Below, one piece after another: positions 26,886-37,177 of a stretch of DNA of 64,000 nucleotides. A model generated the notes under the pieces. It did not search any database, was not told the origin of the DNA, and saw nothing but the letters and a program-made list of their open reading frames with translations. The translations under genes and the position numbers were made by a program. Position 1 is the first letter of the stretch. Each line of letters opens with the position of its first letter. This DNA is from Clostridium sp. N3C (GTDB lineage Bacteria; Bacillota; Clostridia; Clostridiales; Clostridiaceae). The stretch is taken from the NCBI RefSeq assembly GCF_900095445.1, contig NZ_FMJL01000002.1, positions 1 to 64,000 of the forward strand. Reading direction: 5' to 3'.

Positions 26886-26920
26886 AATATATTCCCGATT
26901 ATAGGGGAATTCACCTCCTT
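26886..26920 (-). promoter_or_regulatory. ytfJ ribosome site with intervening hairpin
   Basis: On the reverse strand AAGGAGGTG (26912-26920) overlaps the stop of the upstream gene and lies 26 nt before the ATG. The arms ATTCCC (26905-26910) and GGGAAT (26891-26896) form a 6-bp stem with an 8-nt loop. Folding it out leaves 6 nt between SD and ATG. No in-frame ATG, GTG or TTG lies nearer the SD. Confidence 0.55.
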
Positions 26921-27419
26921 AAAATACGTATATGACAAATATCATATATATAATTTTTGCTAAATTGAATGAGATTATACAGTTTAACCTAAAATTAAAC
27001 ATGGCATCATTATAGTGAGGAACTATTTTATAGTTATATTCTTTAATATTGAGCAAAAAAGAAAACTGATTATACAGTATACTATTAAGTCCGTGTAATA
27101 GAGCATAGCTAATGGCGGTGGTAGCTGCATCTTCAAAGCCATAATTTAAATGAAAGTTTATTCTTGCCGATAGTTTATGTTTTTCGTTGGAAATCTTATA
27201 TAGTATTTTTCTTATGTTGCTAGGCAAAAAGTTTATTAGCTTAAATTCAGAGTTTTTTGCTGTCTTTGGATTTGGCTTATGTTTGGATACCTTTTTTTTT
27301 AGATTTAGTTGTTTATTAAATATATAAACATGAAACTTTCCGTCTTTATAAATTATAGTTAGTTTTATGCTCAAGGGAAAAAAGAGAATAATGATTACAA
27401 TAGCAATCCAGTAATACAT
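26919..27419 (-). CDS. DUF2953 domain protein (YtfI-like)
   Basis: 166 residues with an N-terminal membrane span (about 3-19), a short basic linker and a DUF2953 region containing GFEDAATTAISYALLHGL, the most conserved part of the family. In Bacillus ytfI-ytfJ are paired, as here. Function unknown; the pairing suggests a spore-related membrane role. Ribosome site GGAGGAG is normally placed 6 nt before the ATG. Confidence 0.85.
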   Translation of the reverse strand: MYYWIAIVIIILFFPLSIKLTIIYKDGKFHVYIFNKQLNLKKKVSKHKPNPKTAKNSEFKLINFLPSNIRKILYKISNEKHKLSARINFHLNYGFEDAATTAISYALLHGLNSILYNQFSFLLNIKEYNYKIVPHYNDAMFNFRLNCIISFNLAKIIYMIFVIYVF

Positions 27420-27584
27420 AAAACACTCCTCCAGAGTTGAATAACATTACATATTATAACCATTAATAAGAAAATATATCATAAAAACCTTAATAATAAA
27501 TTTGAAGTAGAATTTAATAAGGTTATTTCGGTGAAAATTACAAAAAATAAAATAGTAATACGAAGAAAAAGTGGGGTGTTATAT

Positions 27585-28703
27585 TTGTGCAAGAGGAAGA
27601 AAGTTATTTGTCTACTATTGCTCTTATTTAATATTCTATGTATTTTTATTCCTGGCAAGGAGGTTAAAGCAGAACCTAATGAAAAAACTAAAGTTCCTGT
27701 AGTATATGCTAGAAATGCAATAGCAATAGATGCTAAAAGCAAGAGGGTTCTATATGAAAAAAATGCTCATGTTATAACACCTATGGCTAGTACAACTAAA
27801 ATTATTACTGCTTGTGTAGCTTTAAGATATGGAGATTTAAATAAAAAAGTAACTATAAGTTCTAGAGCCGCTAGCATCAGAGGTTCTGTGGTAGGATATA
27901 AAGAAGGTGAGCAGGTAACTATTAAAGAATTGCTTTACGGACTGATGCTGAAAAGTGGTAATGATGCAGCTATAGCTATAGCAGAAGGTATATCTGGTAG
28001 TGTAGATGAATTTGTAAAATTAATGAATGAATATGCTACAGAAATTGGACTAGTAGATACTCATTTTGAATCACCGCATGGTTTAGATAGCGCTAATCAT
28101 TATACTACTGCATATGACTTAGCTATAGCAACCGCTCATGCAAAAGAAATTGATGAGTTTAACAAAATTGTAGCTACAAAGGATATAGATGGAAGCAGTG
28201 AGGGGTTTAGTAGAAGCTTTCATAATATTAATAAGATATTATGGCAAATACCAGGAGCTAATGGAGTAAAGACAGGTTATACAGGGCAAGCTGGTAAATG
28301 CCTTGTAAGTTCTGTAAAAATGGATGACAGTGATATTATAATAGTCGTAATAAATTGTCCTGGTAGGTGGAAGGAAACAGCAAAGATCGATGATTATATA
28401 AAAAATACCTATGAGTTTAAAAAGATAGTGGAAAAAGATCGAAAAATAAAAAGTCTTACTGTGGAAAAATCAAAGGATAAATTGAATTTGAAAAGCAAGA
28501 CAACAATAAAGATACCAGTAAAAAAGGGAAGTAAGGTAGAGGTTAAGATTAAGGTGCCTAAAGAAATAGAGGCACCGGTTTATGCTAACCTGAAATTAGG
28601 AACTATAAACGTATATGAAGATAAAAAACTAATTTATACTACTCCGCTTTATTCAGAAAGTGATGTTAGGAAAAATAAAGGGATATTTAGATGGCTTAAA
28701 TAG
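27585..28703 (+). CDS. D-alanyl-D-alanine carboxypeptidase (DacB-like)
   Basis: About 372 residues from TTG 27585, with GGGGTG 6 nt upstream. An in-frame GTG at 27531 would add 18 residues before an otherwise normal signal peptide (basic MCKRKK, hydrophobic core, cut near VKA-E). S11 family with STTK, SGN and KTG motifs and a C-terminal beta domain. It is a second carboxypeptidase close to dacF. Spore-cortex DacB or a vegetative enzyme cannot be told apart by eye. Confidence 0.88.
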   Translation: MCKRKKVICLLLLLFNILCIFIPGKEVKAEPNEKTKVPVVYARNAIAIDAKSKRVLYEKNAHVITPMASTTKIITACVALRYGDLNKKVTISSRAASIRGSVVGYKEGEQVTIKELLYGLMLKSGNDAAIAIAEGISGSVDEFVKLMNEYATEIGLVDTHFESPHGLDSANHYTTAYDLAIATAHAKEIDEFNKIVATKDIDGSSEGFSRSFHNINKILWQIPGANGVKTGYTGQAGKCLVSSVKMDDSDIIIVVINCPGRWKETAKIDDYIKNTYEFKKIVEKDRKIKSLTVEKSKDKLNLKSKTTIKIPVKKGSKVEVKIKVPKEIEAPVYANLKLGTINVYEDKKLIYTTPLYSESDVRKNKGIFRWLK

Positions 28704-28707
28704 GTAA

Positions 28708-28731
28708 AAGAGGAGTTAATGACTCCTCTTA
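28708..28731. terminator. Bidirectional terminator between convergent genes
   Basis: Stem AAGAGGAGT (28708-28716) with ACTCCTCTT (28722-28730), a 5-nt loop. The reverse strand continues TTTTACC; the forward T tail is weak. Confidence 0.7.
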
Positions 28732-28737
28732 AAATAT

Positions 28738-30015
28738 TTATACTAATTTTTGATTCATTACATCTGTTAAATTTAGTTTTTGAATTTTTGATTTTATTGC
28801 TTCTAGGTCTGTGGTATATAATCCAAGGTCAACCATTCGTTTGAAGTATTCTGCACCGGCAAAGGTATAGCGATTTCTTCTTCCTTCTTTAGTGGATAAT
28901 TTATAGTTAGCATAGGTGATTAAATCACCTAAGGCAATGGATCTAGGAAGAATTAATAATGGCATACCAAGAGCATATCGAACAGCATTATGACCTGCTA
29001 GGGAACCGGTAGCTATGGCCTCCGTATGACCTACAAATAAGCCAGCCTTTTCTCCTCCTACAAAGAGATTGTCTAAACCTTTCACCTTCATATCATCACT
29101 ACGGGGTGCTACAGATAGGTAACGGATGGAATTTCCTTTTCCTCCTGCATAGGGATCTACATATTTAGCATGTTCTAATCCTTTGATTTTTCTTAATTTA
29201 TTTAAAGGGTAATGAGATGTCATCAATTTAGCATGACCAGTATCTAGCAATATGATATTTTCTGCGAATTCTTTTAGTGCATATTGTTGACAAACTTTTA
29301 GTTTTAGTTTATCTAGATTAATGTCTTCAGAAGGTACCTTTAATACTACCACGCCTTTTTCGTCTAGTTCTTTAACAATTTCATCAGATAAGCTATCCTT
29401 AGCTAATTTACAGGAACCACTGAAAGCGCCGAAAACATCATCTTCTCTTTCTCCTTGTAAGTCATCAATACCAGCTCTAGCACTTATGCTAACTCTGGGA
29501 CCAAAAGCTGGACACCTTAGCACACACATAGAGCAGCCGTTACCATATCTTAAACAGTTGCCCATAGGTCCAGTAGAACCAGTAGTTTCAACAAAAACAT
29601 CACCTTCATAAAAGCTTCCATCGGATAAATAAATTCCTGTAATTTTATTTCCTGATTTTTCTACATCTACAACCCTTGAAAGCAGACAGATATTTACTCC
29701 TATATCTTTTAAATAATCGGTTACAGCCCGTTCAACTTTGTTTACATCATATAGCCAAGCATGCTTATGCCCTGGAAATTGTATATTCTTATGTCTGCTT
29801 AATTTATCAGTAATATTTATTAAGTCTCCAGCACCTATAGCTATTAATTCTTCAGAGGCAGTAAATCTTCCGTTGTTTCTCATAATGCCACCAACATTAC
29901 CTAAACCTAGTAGCATATCTGTTTTCTCAAATAGTGTAACATCAGCTCCTGCTTTTTTTGCAGTTATTGCAGCGGCGCAGCCTGCCCAACCTCCTCCAAT
30001 AATAAGGACCTTCAT
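28738..30015 (-). CDS. FAD-dependent oxidoreductase, TrmFO/GidA-related
   Basis: 425 residues. An N-terminal dinucleotide fold (VLIIGGGWAGCAAAITAKKA, then the acidic Glu of LFEK) binds FAD. The C-terminal region GGEKAGLFVGHTEAI to LPRSIALGDLI resembles TrmFO/GidA tRNA-modifying flavoproteins. The protein lacks the full TrmFO context and carries a Cys cluster, Cx6Cx2Cx3CP (about residues 160-175), that could hold iron-sulfur. It overlaps the upstream PyrK-like gene by 4 nt (ATGA), so the two are co-made. The substrate is unknown. Confidence 0.75.
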   Translation of the reverse strand: MKVLIIGGGWAGCAAAITAKKAGADVTLFEKTDMLLGLGNVGGIMRNNGRFTASEELIAIGAGDLINITDKLSRHKNIQFPGHKHAWLYDVNKVERAVTDYLKDIGVNICLLSRVVDVEKSGNKITGIYLSDGSFYEGDVFVETTGSTGPMGNCLRYGNGCSMCVLRCPAFGPRVSISARAGIDDLQGEREDDVFGAFSGSCKLAKDSLSDEIVKELDEKGVVVLKVPSEDINLDKLKLKVCQQYALKEFAENIILLDTGHAKLMTSHYPLNKLRKIKGLEHAKYVDPYAGGKGNSIRYLSVAPRSDDMKVKGLDNLFVGGEKAGLFVGHTEAIATGSLAGHNAVRYALGMPLLILPRSIALGDLITYANYKLSTKEGRRNRYTFAGAEYFKRMVDLGLYTTDLEAIKSKIQKLNLTDVMNQKLV

Positions 30016-30995
30016 ATTAATCTTCTCCCCTCGAATAATTTTTTTGGTTCAGTCTGAACTTTACATAGTCGCTTAACTACTCTTCCTTTATATCGTGCAC
30101 TACAGCTACCACAAACTCCTTCTCCACAACACATTTTTGCATTATTGCAGCAAGAGGTTTTTACTCTATCATTTACATATTCTACTATCTTTAAATTCAA
30201 TATATCTGCTCCATCGCAATGTATAAGGTTAATTTTTTCTTCTTCTATAGCCTTATCTATTATTTTTTTAATTTCTTCTGTAAGCTCGCCTTTTTCTAAG
30301 GTATTGCAATTAATAACTTTACAATCATATTGAATTAAATATTCTTGTACAAATGTATTCTTAAAATTAGCATTATCTAAAACCACAATTAACTTGTTAC
30401 CATTTGAATATAACTTCTTTAATACTGGAATCATAGGTGCTTGTCCGATACCTCTGGCCACTATTAAAGACGCTCCATCTTTAGCAGCGTATATATTTTT
30501 TAAACCAAATATTCCGTTCCAAAAGGGAGCTCTTATAAGCATATCTTCATTTTTTTGAATAGTATTTATAGTTTTGGTTTTAATACCCTTAATTTCTATA
30601 GCAACTTTTATCCAATTTTCTTCTGTATTTACGTCCATTATAGAAATAGGGGTATCATAAAATTGACTTGTTTTAGGACTTCTCATAAAAATATAACTAC
30701 CGGGATGCATTAAATCTTGAGCTATTTTGTGAGTAGTGAGCAATGTAAGAATTATTAATTTATCTTCTAATACTTTCTTTTCTAAAACTTTGCAAAAATA
30801 TGTTTTTCTTTGGTTTTTTGCTTTTTTTCTATTCCAAACATATTCTTGGTAGATACATACACCCTTCCAATTTATGCAATCGCAAAAGGTTTTTCCGGAT
30901 AGTTGTGAACATAATATACATTGACCAACTTCTGCCAGATGACAAGGACAAAATTCAGTTCCCGCATCAATGCAATCCGTTACCTCGTAATTCAT
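30012..30995 (-). CDS. PyrK-like FAD/2Fe-2S electron-transfer protein
   Basis: 327 residues. The N-terminal 50 residues are Cys-rich (CPCHLAEVGQC, CILC, CDC). A flavodoxin reductase-like middle part follows, with an FAD region near SYIFMRSPKTS and a nucleotide-binding GIGQAPMIPVLKKL. The C-terminal 2Fe-2S site is CCNNAKMCCGEGVCGSCSAR. This is the sulfide/dihydroorotate dehydrogenase-like electron-transfer family. It is first in a two-gene operon and probably passes electrons from NAD(P)H to the TrmFO-like flavoprotein. The extra Cys-rich N-terminus is not part of PyrK. Confidence 0.75.
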   Translation of the reverse strand: MNYEVTDCIDAGTEFCPCHLAEVGQCILCSQLSGKTFCDCINWKGVCIYQEYVWNRKKAKNQRKTYFCKVLEKKVLEDKLIILTLLTTHKIAQDLMHPGSYIFMRSPKTSQFYDTPISIMDVNTEENWIKVAIEIKGIKTKTINTIQKNEDMLIRAPFWNGIFGLKNIYAAKDGASLIVARGIGQAPMIPVLKKLYSNGNKLIVVLDNANFKNTFVQEYLIQYDCKVINCNTLEKGELTEEIKKIIDKAIEEEKINLIHCDGADILNLKIVEYVNDRVKTSCCNNAKMCCGEGVCGSCSARYKGRVVKRLCKVQTEPKKLFEGRRLI

Positions 30996-32898
<1,903 letters not shown>

Positions 32899-32938
32899 TA
32901 AAGAGTTAGTAAGATTAAATCACATATAAAGTAAAAAG

Positions 32939-32975
32939 CCGTAGGAGAGTTGAGTTTCTTACGGTTTTGCTTTTT
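32939..32975 (+). terminator. Rho-independent terminator after metY
   Basis: An 8-bp stem CCGTAGGA (32939-32946) with TCTTACGG (32957-32964), one G-T pair, a 10-nt loop, then TTTTGCTTTTT. Confidence 0.85.
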
Positions 32976-33034
32976 GTTTAGAAAATAAATGCATATTTTA
33001 GAGTATAATGGAAAATATATAAAGGCTAGAATCA

Positions 33035-33066
33035 ATACCTGAGGTGATAGTGATCATCTCAGGTAT
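33035..33066 (+). repeat. Strong hairpin between metY and cheX
   Basis: ATACCTGAGGTGAT (33035-33048) pairs with ATCATCTCAGGTAT (33053-33066): 14 bp with one G-T pair and an AGTG loop. The tail TGTTTATTTAT is T-rich. It may be a second terminator; it lies 30 nt before the cheX promoter. Confidence 0.6.
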
Positions 33067-33095
33067 GTTTATTTATAGACTAAATAAGACAAAAG

Positions 33096-33124
33096 TTGAC
33101 AATGGGTTTAAAATTGAATATAAT
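33096..33124 (+). promoter_or_regulatory. Sigma-A promoter of cheX
   Basis: Consensus TTGACA (33096-33101), a 17-bp spacer and TATAAT (33119-33124). Confidence 0.85.
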
Positions 33125-33194
33125 TATTAAAATAATCAAAGGATATTGATATGAATTTATATAACCATAGGTTGAGAAATGAGGGACGATAAAA

Positions 33195-33662
33195 TTGAAA
33201 GTTGAATATATTAATCCTTTTATAGAGGCTAGTTTAGAAGTAATTAGTCAAACTACAAATATGAAACCTACTATTGGAAAAGTGTTTGTAAAAAATAATT
33301 CTTATAACGGTGACGGGGTTGTGATTTTTATTGGTTTAACTGGTAAAATTAATGGTAATGTGGTTCTTTCTTTATCTAAGAATTTGGCATTAAACATAGC
33401 TTCTGCAATGATGGGTGGGATGCCAGTAATTGAATTGGATGAAATATCAAAGAGTGCTATTGCTGAATTGGCTAATATGATCTTGGGAAATACTGCTAGT
33501 ATTTTTTATAAAAATGGTATAGGCATAGATATAACGCCACCTACAGTTTTGACAGGAGAAAATATCAATCTTACTCCAACTAAGTCTGTGACAGTTTGTA
33601 TACCGTTAAATTTTCAAGGTGGAGAATCTTTGGAAATTGATGTAAGTTATCAGAAAAATTAA
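33195..33662 (+). CDS. cheX: Chemotaxis protein CheX (CheY-P phosphatase family)
   Basis: 155 residues from TTG 33195 with GAGGGA 9 nt upstream. The CheC/CheX/FliY pattern is seen: an N-terminal helix with NPFIEASLEVISQTTNM, then the active-site helix EISKSAIAELANMILGN, with Glu and Asn spaced as in CheX. It dephosphorylates CheY-P or a related receiver. There are no other chemotaxis genes in the window and it has its own consensus promoter, so it is a stand-alone unit. Confidence 0.9.
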   Translation: MKVEYINPFIEASLEVISQTTNMKPTIGKVFVKNNSYNGDGVVIFIGLTGKINGNVVLSLSKNLALNIASAMMGGMPVIELDEISKSAIAELANMILGNTASIFYKNGIGIDITPPTVLTGENINLTPTKSVTVCIPLNFQGGESLEIDVSYQKN

Positions 33663-33690
33663 AAGTGGCTGTTGCATAATTACTTAAATG

Positions 33691-33727
33691 AGGTGCCCCC
33701 AAAAAGTTAAACTTTTTGGGGGCACCT
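33691..33727. repeat. Perfect 37-nt palindrome, possible IS-end scar or terminator
   Basis: 33691-33708 and 33710-33727 are perfect reverse complements (18 bp each) around a single A at 33709. The arms start AGGTGCCCCCAAAAAGTT, far more GC-rich than the surroundings. It lies between convergent cheX and the aminotransferase gene. It lacks a proper trailing T run on either strand. Confidence 0.7.
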
Positions 33728-33767
33728 TAAAATTAATAGTTGTACAGCAGAACTTTTAATATTTAAT

Positions 33768-34934
33768 TTAAATAAGTTTAACAAGTTCCTCAGCAACGTA
33801 AGCTGCATCTTCTAAAGTAAGGGTAGAGTAAAGAGGTAAAGTTATCTCGTTAGCATACTGAGCATAAGCGTTTGGATAGTCTTCTATTCTGTAGCCTAAG
33901 TTTTTGTATAAAGTCATCATAGGTAAAGGTATAAAATGAACGTTTGTAGCAATATCTTTTTCAGCTAATTTTTGAATTATTTCATTACGTTGAGATTCAG
34001 TAAAGTCTCTTAATCTTAATGTATATAGATGGTAACAGGTTTCAGTATCTTCTGTTTTACTTGGAGGAATGATAGCCCAGTCATATTTACCGAGAATTTC
34101 GTTATACACATTAAATAAAGCCTTTCTTTTTTCTATCATTTCATCATATCTTGTTAGTTGTACAAGGCCTATGGCTGCCATTATATCTGTCATATTAGAT
34201 TTAAATCCATCTGTTACTATGTCGTATTTCCAGGCTCCTGCTTTCATTTTTGAAAGGGCATCCTTGGTTTGTCCTTGTAAGGAAGTATATTTAAATTCCT
34301 TATATAAGTCCTCTTTGCCTTTAAAATTATTATCATTGTAAGTTATGGAACCACCTTCAGCAGTGGTTAAGTTTTTTACAGCATGATAAGAAAATACATG
34401 AAAATCAAATTGACTACCTACCTTTTTACCTTTGTATTTAGCACCAAAAGAGTGAGCTGAATCGGAGATAAGTATGATATCTTCTCTGTTTTTAGCTTTA
34501 AGCACAGCCTTTACAGCATCATAATCTACTGGGTAACCAGCAATATCAACGGTAATAATAGCTTTAGTTTTTGGAGTTATAGCATGGTATATTTTTTCTT
34601 CATCAATATGAAAATGATCTTTTTTTACATCTACAAAAGTTGGTTTTATACCACGGTGAATTAAAACATTGGAGGTTGCAGCGTAAGTATAGGGTGTTGT
34701 AATTACTTCATCACCAACACCAACATTCATTACCTTTAGAATAAGTTCTAAACCTGCAGTAGCGCTGTTTAAAGCAACTCCATAATTAGCTTCACTATAT
34801 TCAGCTAGTTTCTTTTCAAACTCGGCAGTCTTTGGACCGGAAGTAATCCAGCCAGATTTTAATACTTCAACCACCGCATCTATTTCTGCCTGTGTAATAT
34901 CTGGTGGTGAAAAAGGAATTTTTTTATTAGTCAT
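33768..34934 (-). CDS. DegT/DnrJ/EryC1/StrS-family aminotransferase (first)
   Basis: 388 residues. PLP-dependent sugar aminotransferase fold. The N-terminus has IPFSPPDITQAEIDAVVEVL and SGWITSGP, typical of UDP-4-keto-sugar aminotransferases. The Schiff-base Lys is in FSYHAVKNLTTAEGG. Such enzymes make amino sugars for lipopolysaccharide-like glycans, capsules or flagellin. It follows the second aminotransferase by 26 nt in the same operon. The sugar substrate cannot be told from sequence alone. Confidence 0.88.
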   Translation of the reverse strand: MTNKKIPFSPPDITQAEIDAVVEVLKSGWITSGPKTAEFEKKLAEYSEANYGVALNSATAGLELILKVMNVGVGDEVITTPYTYAATSNVLIHRGIKPTFVDVKKDHFHIDEEKIYHAITPKTKAIITVDIAGYPVDYDAVKAVLKAKNREDIILISDSAHSFGAKYKGKKVGSQFDFHVFSYHAVKNLTTAEGGSITYNDNNFKGKEDLYKEFKYTSLQGQTKDALSKMKAGAWKYDIVTDGFKSNMTDIMAAIGLVQLTRYDEMIEKRKALFNVYNEILGKYDWAIIPPSKTEDTETCYHLYTLRLRDFTESQRNEIIQKLAEKDIATNVHFIPLPMMTLYKNLGYRIEDYPNAYAQYANEITLPLYSTLTLEDAAYVAEELVKLI

Positions 34935-34960
34935 AACTTAACCTTCTTTCATTAAAATTA

Positions 34961-36082
34961 TTATTTTTTGTAGAAGTTTCTAATGGTTTCACATACATAT
35001 TCAACTTCCTCTTCCTTTAATTCAGGATAAATAGGAAGAGCAATAATAGATTGTGATACTTTCTCCGCTACAGGAAAATCACCTTTTTTATAGCCAAGAT
35101 ATTTAAAAGCTTTCTGTAAATGTAAAGGCATTGGATAGTAGATGCTGTAACCTATCTCATTTTTTGATAAGTATTCTGCAAGGCCATCTCTATTTTCTGC
35201 TAATATGTTAAAGACATAAAATACTTGCTTCTGATTTCCTTTTAACTTAGGCAATCGAATGTTTTCAAGATCTTTTAAACCTTCCATATATAAATGCGCA
35301 ATTTGTTCTCTTTTCTTAATTGCTTCGTCAATATATTTAAGTTTAACGGATAGTATTGCTGCTTGTAGCGTATCTAGACGGGAATTATAACCAATATAGT
35401 CATAATGATATTTTTTGGATGCGCCATGCACCCTATAGCTCTTAGCAAGTTTTGCTAGTTCATCATTATTAGTTACTATCATTCCACCGTCACCATAGCC
35501 GCCTAGGGTTTTTGTAGGGAAAAAGGAGAAAACACCAAAATCCCCAATAGTTCCTGCATGATTATTTTGATTATCTTTACCATTCCAGCACATTCCAAAG
35601 GCTTCTGCGGCATCTTCTAACACTTTTAAGTCATACTTATTTGCTATATCCATTATTTTATCCATATTAGCCATTTGGTCAAATAGATGAATAGGTAATA
35701 TTCCAACGGTGTTAGAAGATATTTTTTCTTCTATTTGATTTACATCTATAGAAAAGGTATCTTCATCGATATCTACAAAAACCGGCTTTCCCTTATGTTT
35801 AATAATGCAAGAGGCAGATGCTAGGAAAGTAAAAGGGGAGGTTATTACTTCTTTTCCATCCTTAAATCCTAGTATATCAGCGGCAATAACTAAAGCATCT
35901 GTACCAGAAGCAACACCTATTGCATGCTTTGCACCAGTGTAGCCTTCGATGCTTTTTTCAAAGTTGGCTACTTGATCTCCAAGGATAAAGTTTCCTTTTT
36001 CTATAACGGTCTGTATAGCTTTATTAAATTCATCTTTCTTCTCATTGTATTCTCTTTGAGAACTGTAAAAGTTAACCTTCAT
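34961..36082 (-). CDS. DegT/DnrJ/EryC1/StrS-family aminotransferase (second)
   Basis: 373 residues from ATG 36082 (AGGAGG 8 nt upstream, inside the end of deoR). An in-frame ATG further up lies within deoR and lacks a site. Family features: GNFILGDQVANFEKSIEGY, GVASGTDALVIA, EDAAEAFG and the PLP Lys in FSFFPTKTLGGYGDGG. The pattern is closer to DegT/QdtB-type 3-keto-sugar aminotransferases than the downstream gene. It starts 4 nt after the deoR stop. Confidence 0.88.
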   Translation of the reverse strand: MKVNFYSSQREYNEKKDEFNKAIQTVIEKGNFILGDQVANFEKSIEGYTGAKHAIGVASGTDALVIAADILGFKDGKEVITSPFTFLASASCIIKHKGKPVFVDIDEDTFSIDVNQIEEKISSNTVGILPIHLFDQMANMDKIMDIANKYDLKVLEDAAEAFGMCWNGKDNQNNHAGTIGDFGVFSFFPTKTLGGYGDGGMIVTNNDELAKLAKSYRVHGASKKYHYDYIGYNSRLDTLQAAILSVKLKYIDEAIKKREQIAHLYMEGLKDLENIRLPKLKGNQKQVFYVFNILAENRDGLAEYLSKNEIGYSIYYPMPLHLQKAFKYLGYKKGDFPVAEKVSQSIIALPIYPELKEEEVEYVCETIRNFYKK

Positions 36083-36086
36083 AATT

Positions 36087-36884
36087 CTATTCCTCCTGAA
36101 CATCTTTATTTATATTAGGATTCTTTGCAACTAATACTTCAACGCCTTGCTGGCTAATCTTATCAATTTCTTCTGTGGAAGCTTCCCAATCTGTAATGAG
36201 AATATCTATATCCTGCAGATTAACTGTTTTGGTGAAGTATTCTGCTCCAACTTTATCAAAATTAGCTAAACATATTCGTTTGTGAGATATGGAAGCTACA
36301 GTTCTCTGAAAAATTGCACCCTCCGGTGTAGAACTGCTTAAACCCTGTTTGGCAGATATACCTCCTCCTGTTAAAAAGGAAGTATCAATCCGTAAATTTT
36401 TAATAAACTCAAGGGCAAAGGCGTCTACCATACCTTCTGGGTTTTTTACTTTGCCACAGACTATGTAGGTTTCTATATTATCAAAGTTTTTTAGCTTTTC
36501 TGCGATAGTAAGAGAATTAGTAATAATAGTATACTCCTTATCTCTAGGAAGATACTTGAGAAGTATATAATGAATACTAGCTCCACCAATAAAAATGGTA
36601 TCGCCAGTTTCAATATAATTGGAAGCTAATTTGGCAACGGCATTTTGATGAATTGTTCCTTCTCCATATCTTATCTTATTTTCTATAGGGGACCTTCTAA
36701 CCTTTGGAAGACATATAGCACCTCCGTGGGTTCTTTTTAGTAATCCCTTTTCCTCCATAAAGCTTAAATCTCTTCGAATAGTATCTATGGAAACTCCAAA
36801 CTCTTCTGCTAGGTCTTTGGCTAACACTCGACCAAAGGTTTTAACCTTAGTTAGTATGGAATTTCTTCTTTCCTCAGCAAACAT
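36087..36884 (-). CDS. DeoR/GlpR-family transcriptional regulator
   Basis: 265 residues. An N-terminal DeoR helix-turn-helix (LAKDLAEEFGVSIDTIRRDL, then KRTHGGAI) and a C-terminal sugar-phosphate sensor domain with the GGASIHYILLKYL-type and TGGGIS motifs. DeoR regulators usually answer to phosphosugars. First gene of a three-gene operon with two sugar aminotransferases, so an amino-sugar phosphate is a likely effector (inference). Palindromes in its promoter may be its own operator. Confidence 0.92.
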   Translation of the reverse strand: MFAEERRNSILTKVKTFGRVLAKDLAEEFGVSIDTIRRDLSFMEEKGLLKRTHGGAICLPKVRRSPIENKIRYGEGTIHQNAVAKLASNYIETGDTIFIGGASIHYILLKYLPRDKEYTIITNSLTIAEKLKNFDNIETYIVCGKVKNPEGMVDAFALEFIKNLRIDTSFLTGGGISAKQGLSSSTPEGAIFQRTVASISHKRICLANFDKVGAEYFTKTVNLQDIDILITDWEASTEEIDKISQQGVEVLVAKNPNINKDVQEE

Positions 36885-36915
36885 GAGTAGCTAACTCCTT
36901 TCAAATAAAGAGATA

Positions 36916-36933
36916 CATGATTTTGCAATCATG
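36916..36933 (-). promoter_or_regulatory. Possible DeoR operator downstream of the promoter
   Basis: A perfect 7-bp inverted repeat CATGATT/AATCATG with a 4-nt spacer, just downstream of the -10 on the reverse strand. A second palindrome, CACATATGTG (36948-36957), lies inside the promoter spacer. Confidence 0.4.
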
Positions 36934-36940
36934 CATTATT

Positions 36941-36969
36941 ATCATATCACATATGTGCTGTTTTGTTAA
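36941..36969 (-). promoter_or_regulatory. Probable promoter of the deoR-aminotransferase operon
   Basis: On the reverse strand TTAACA (36964-36969), a 17-bp spacer and TATGAT (36941-36946). Confidence 0.55.
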
Positions 36970-37177
36970 TGATTTTTTGCTTTATTATTCTGTTTTGTGA
37001 TGTGTTTGGATTAATATTACATTTTAACTCTCAGTTCTTTTATGAATATGAAAAGGAAAATTGAAGATAATATTAAAGAAAACAATGGTAAAAGTACTAG
37101 ATAAAAAATGATAGATATAATATAATTAAAATATAAATTATATTAAAATCATATTTGAAATAAAGGAGAGAATAATT

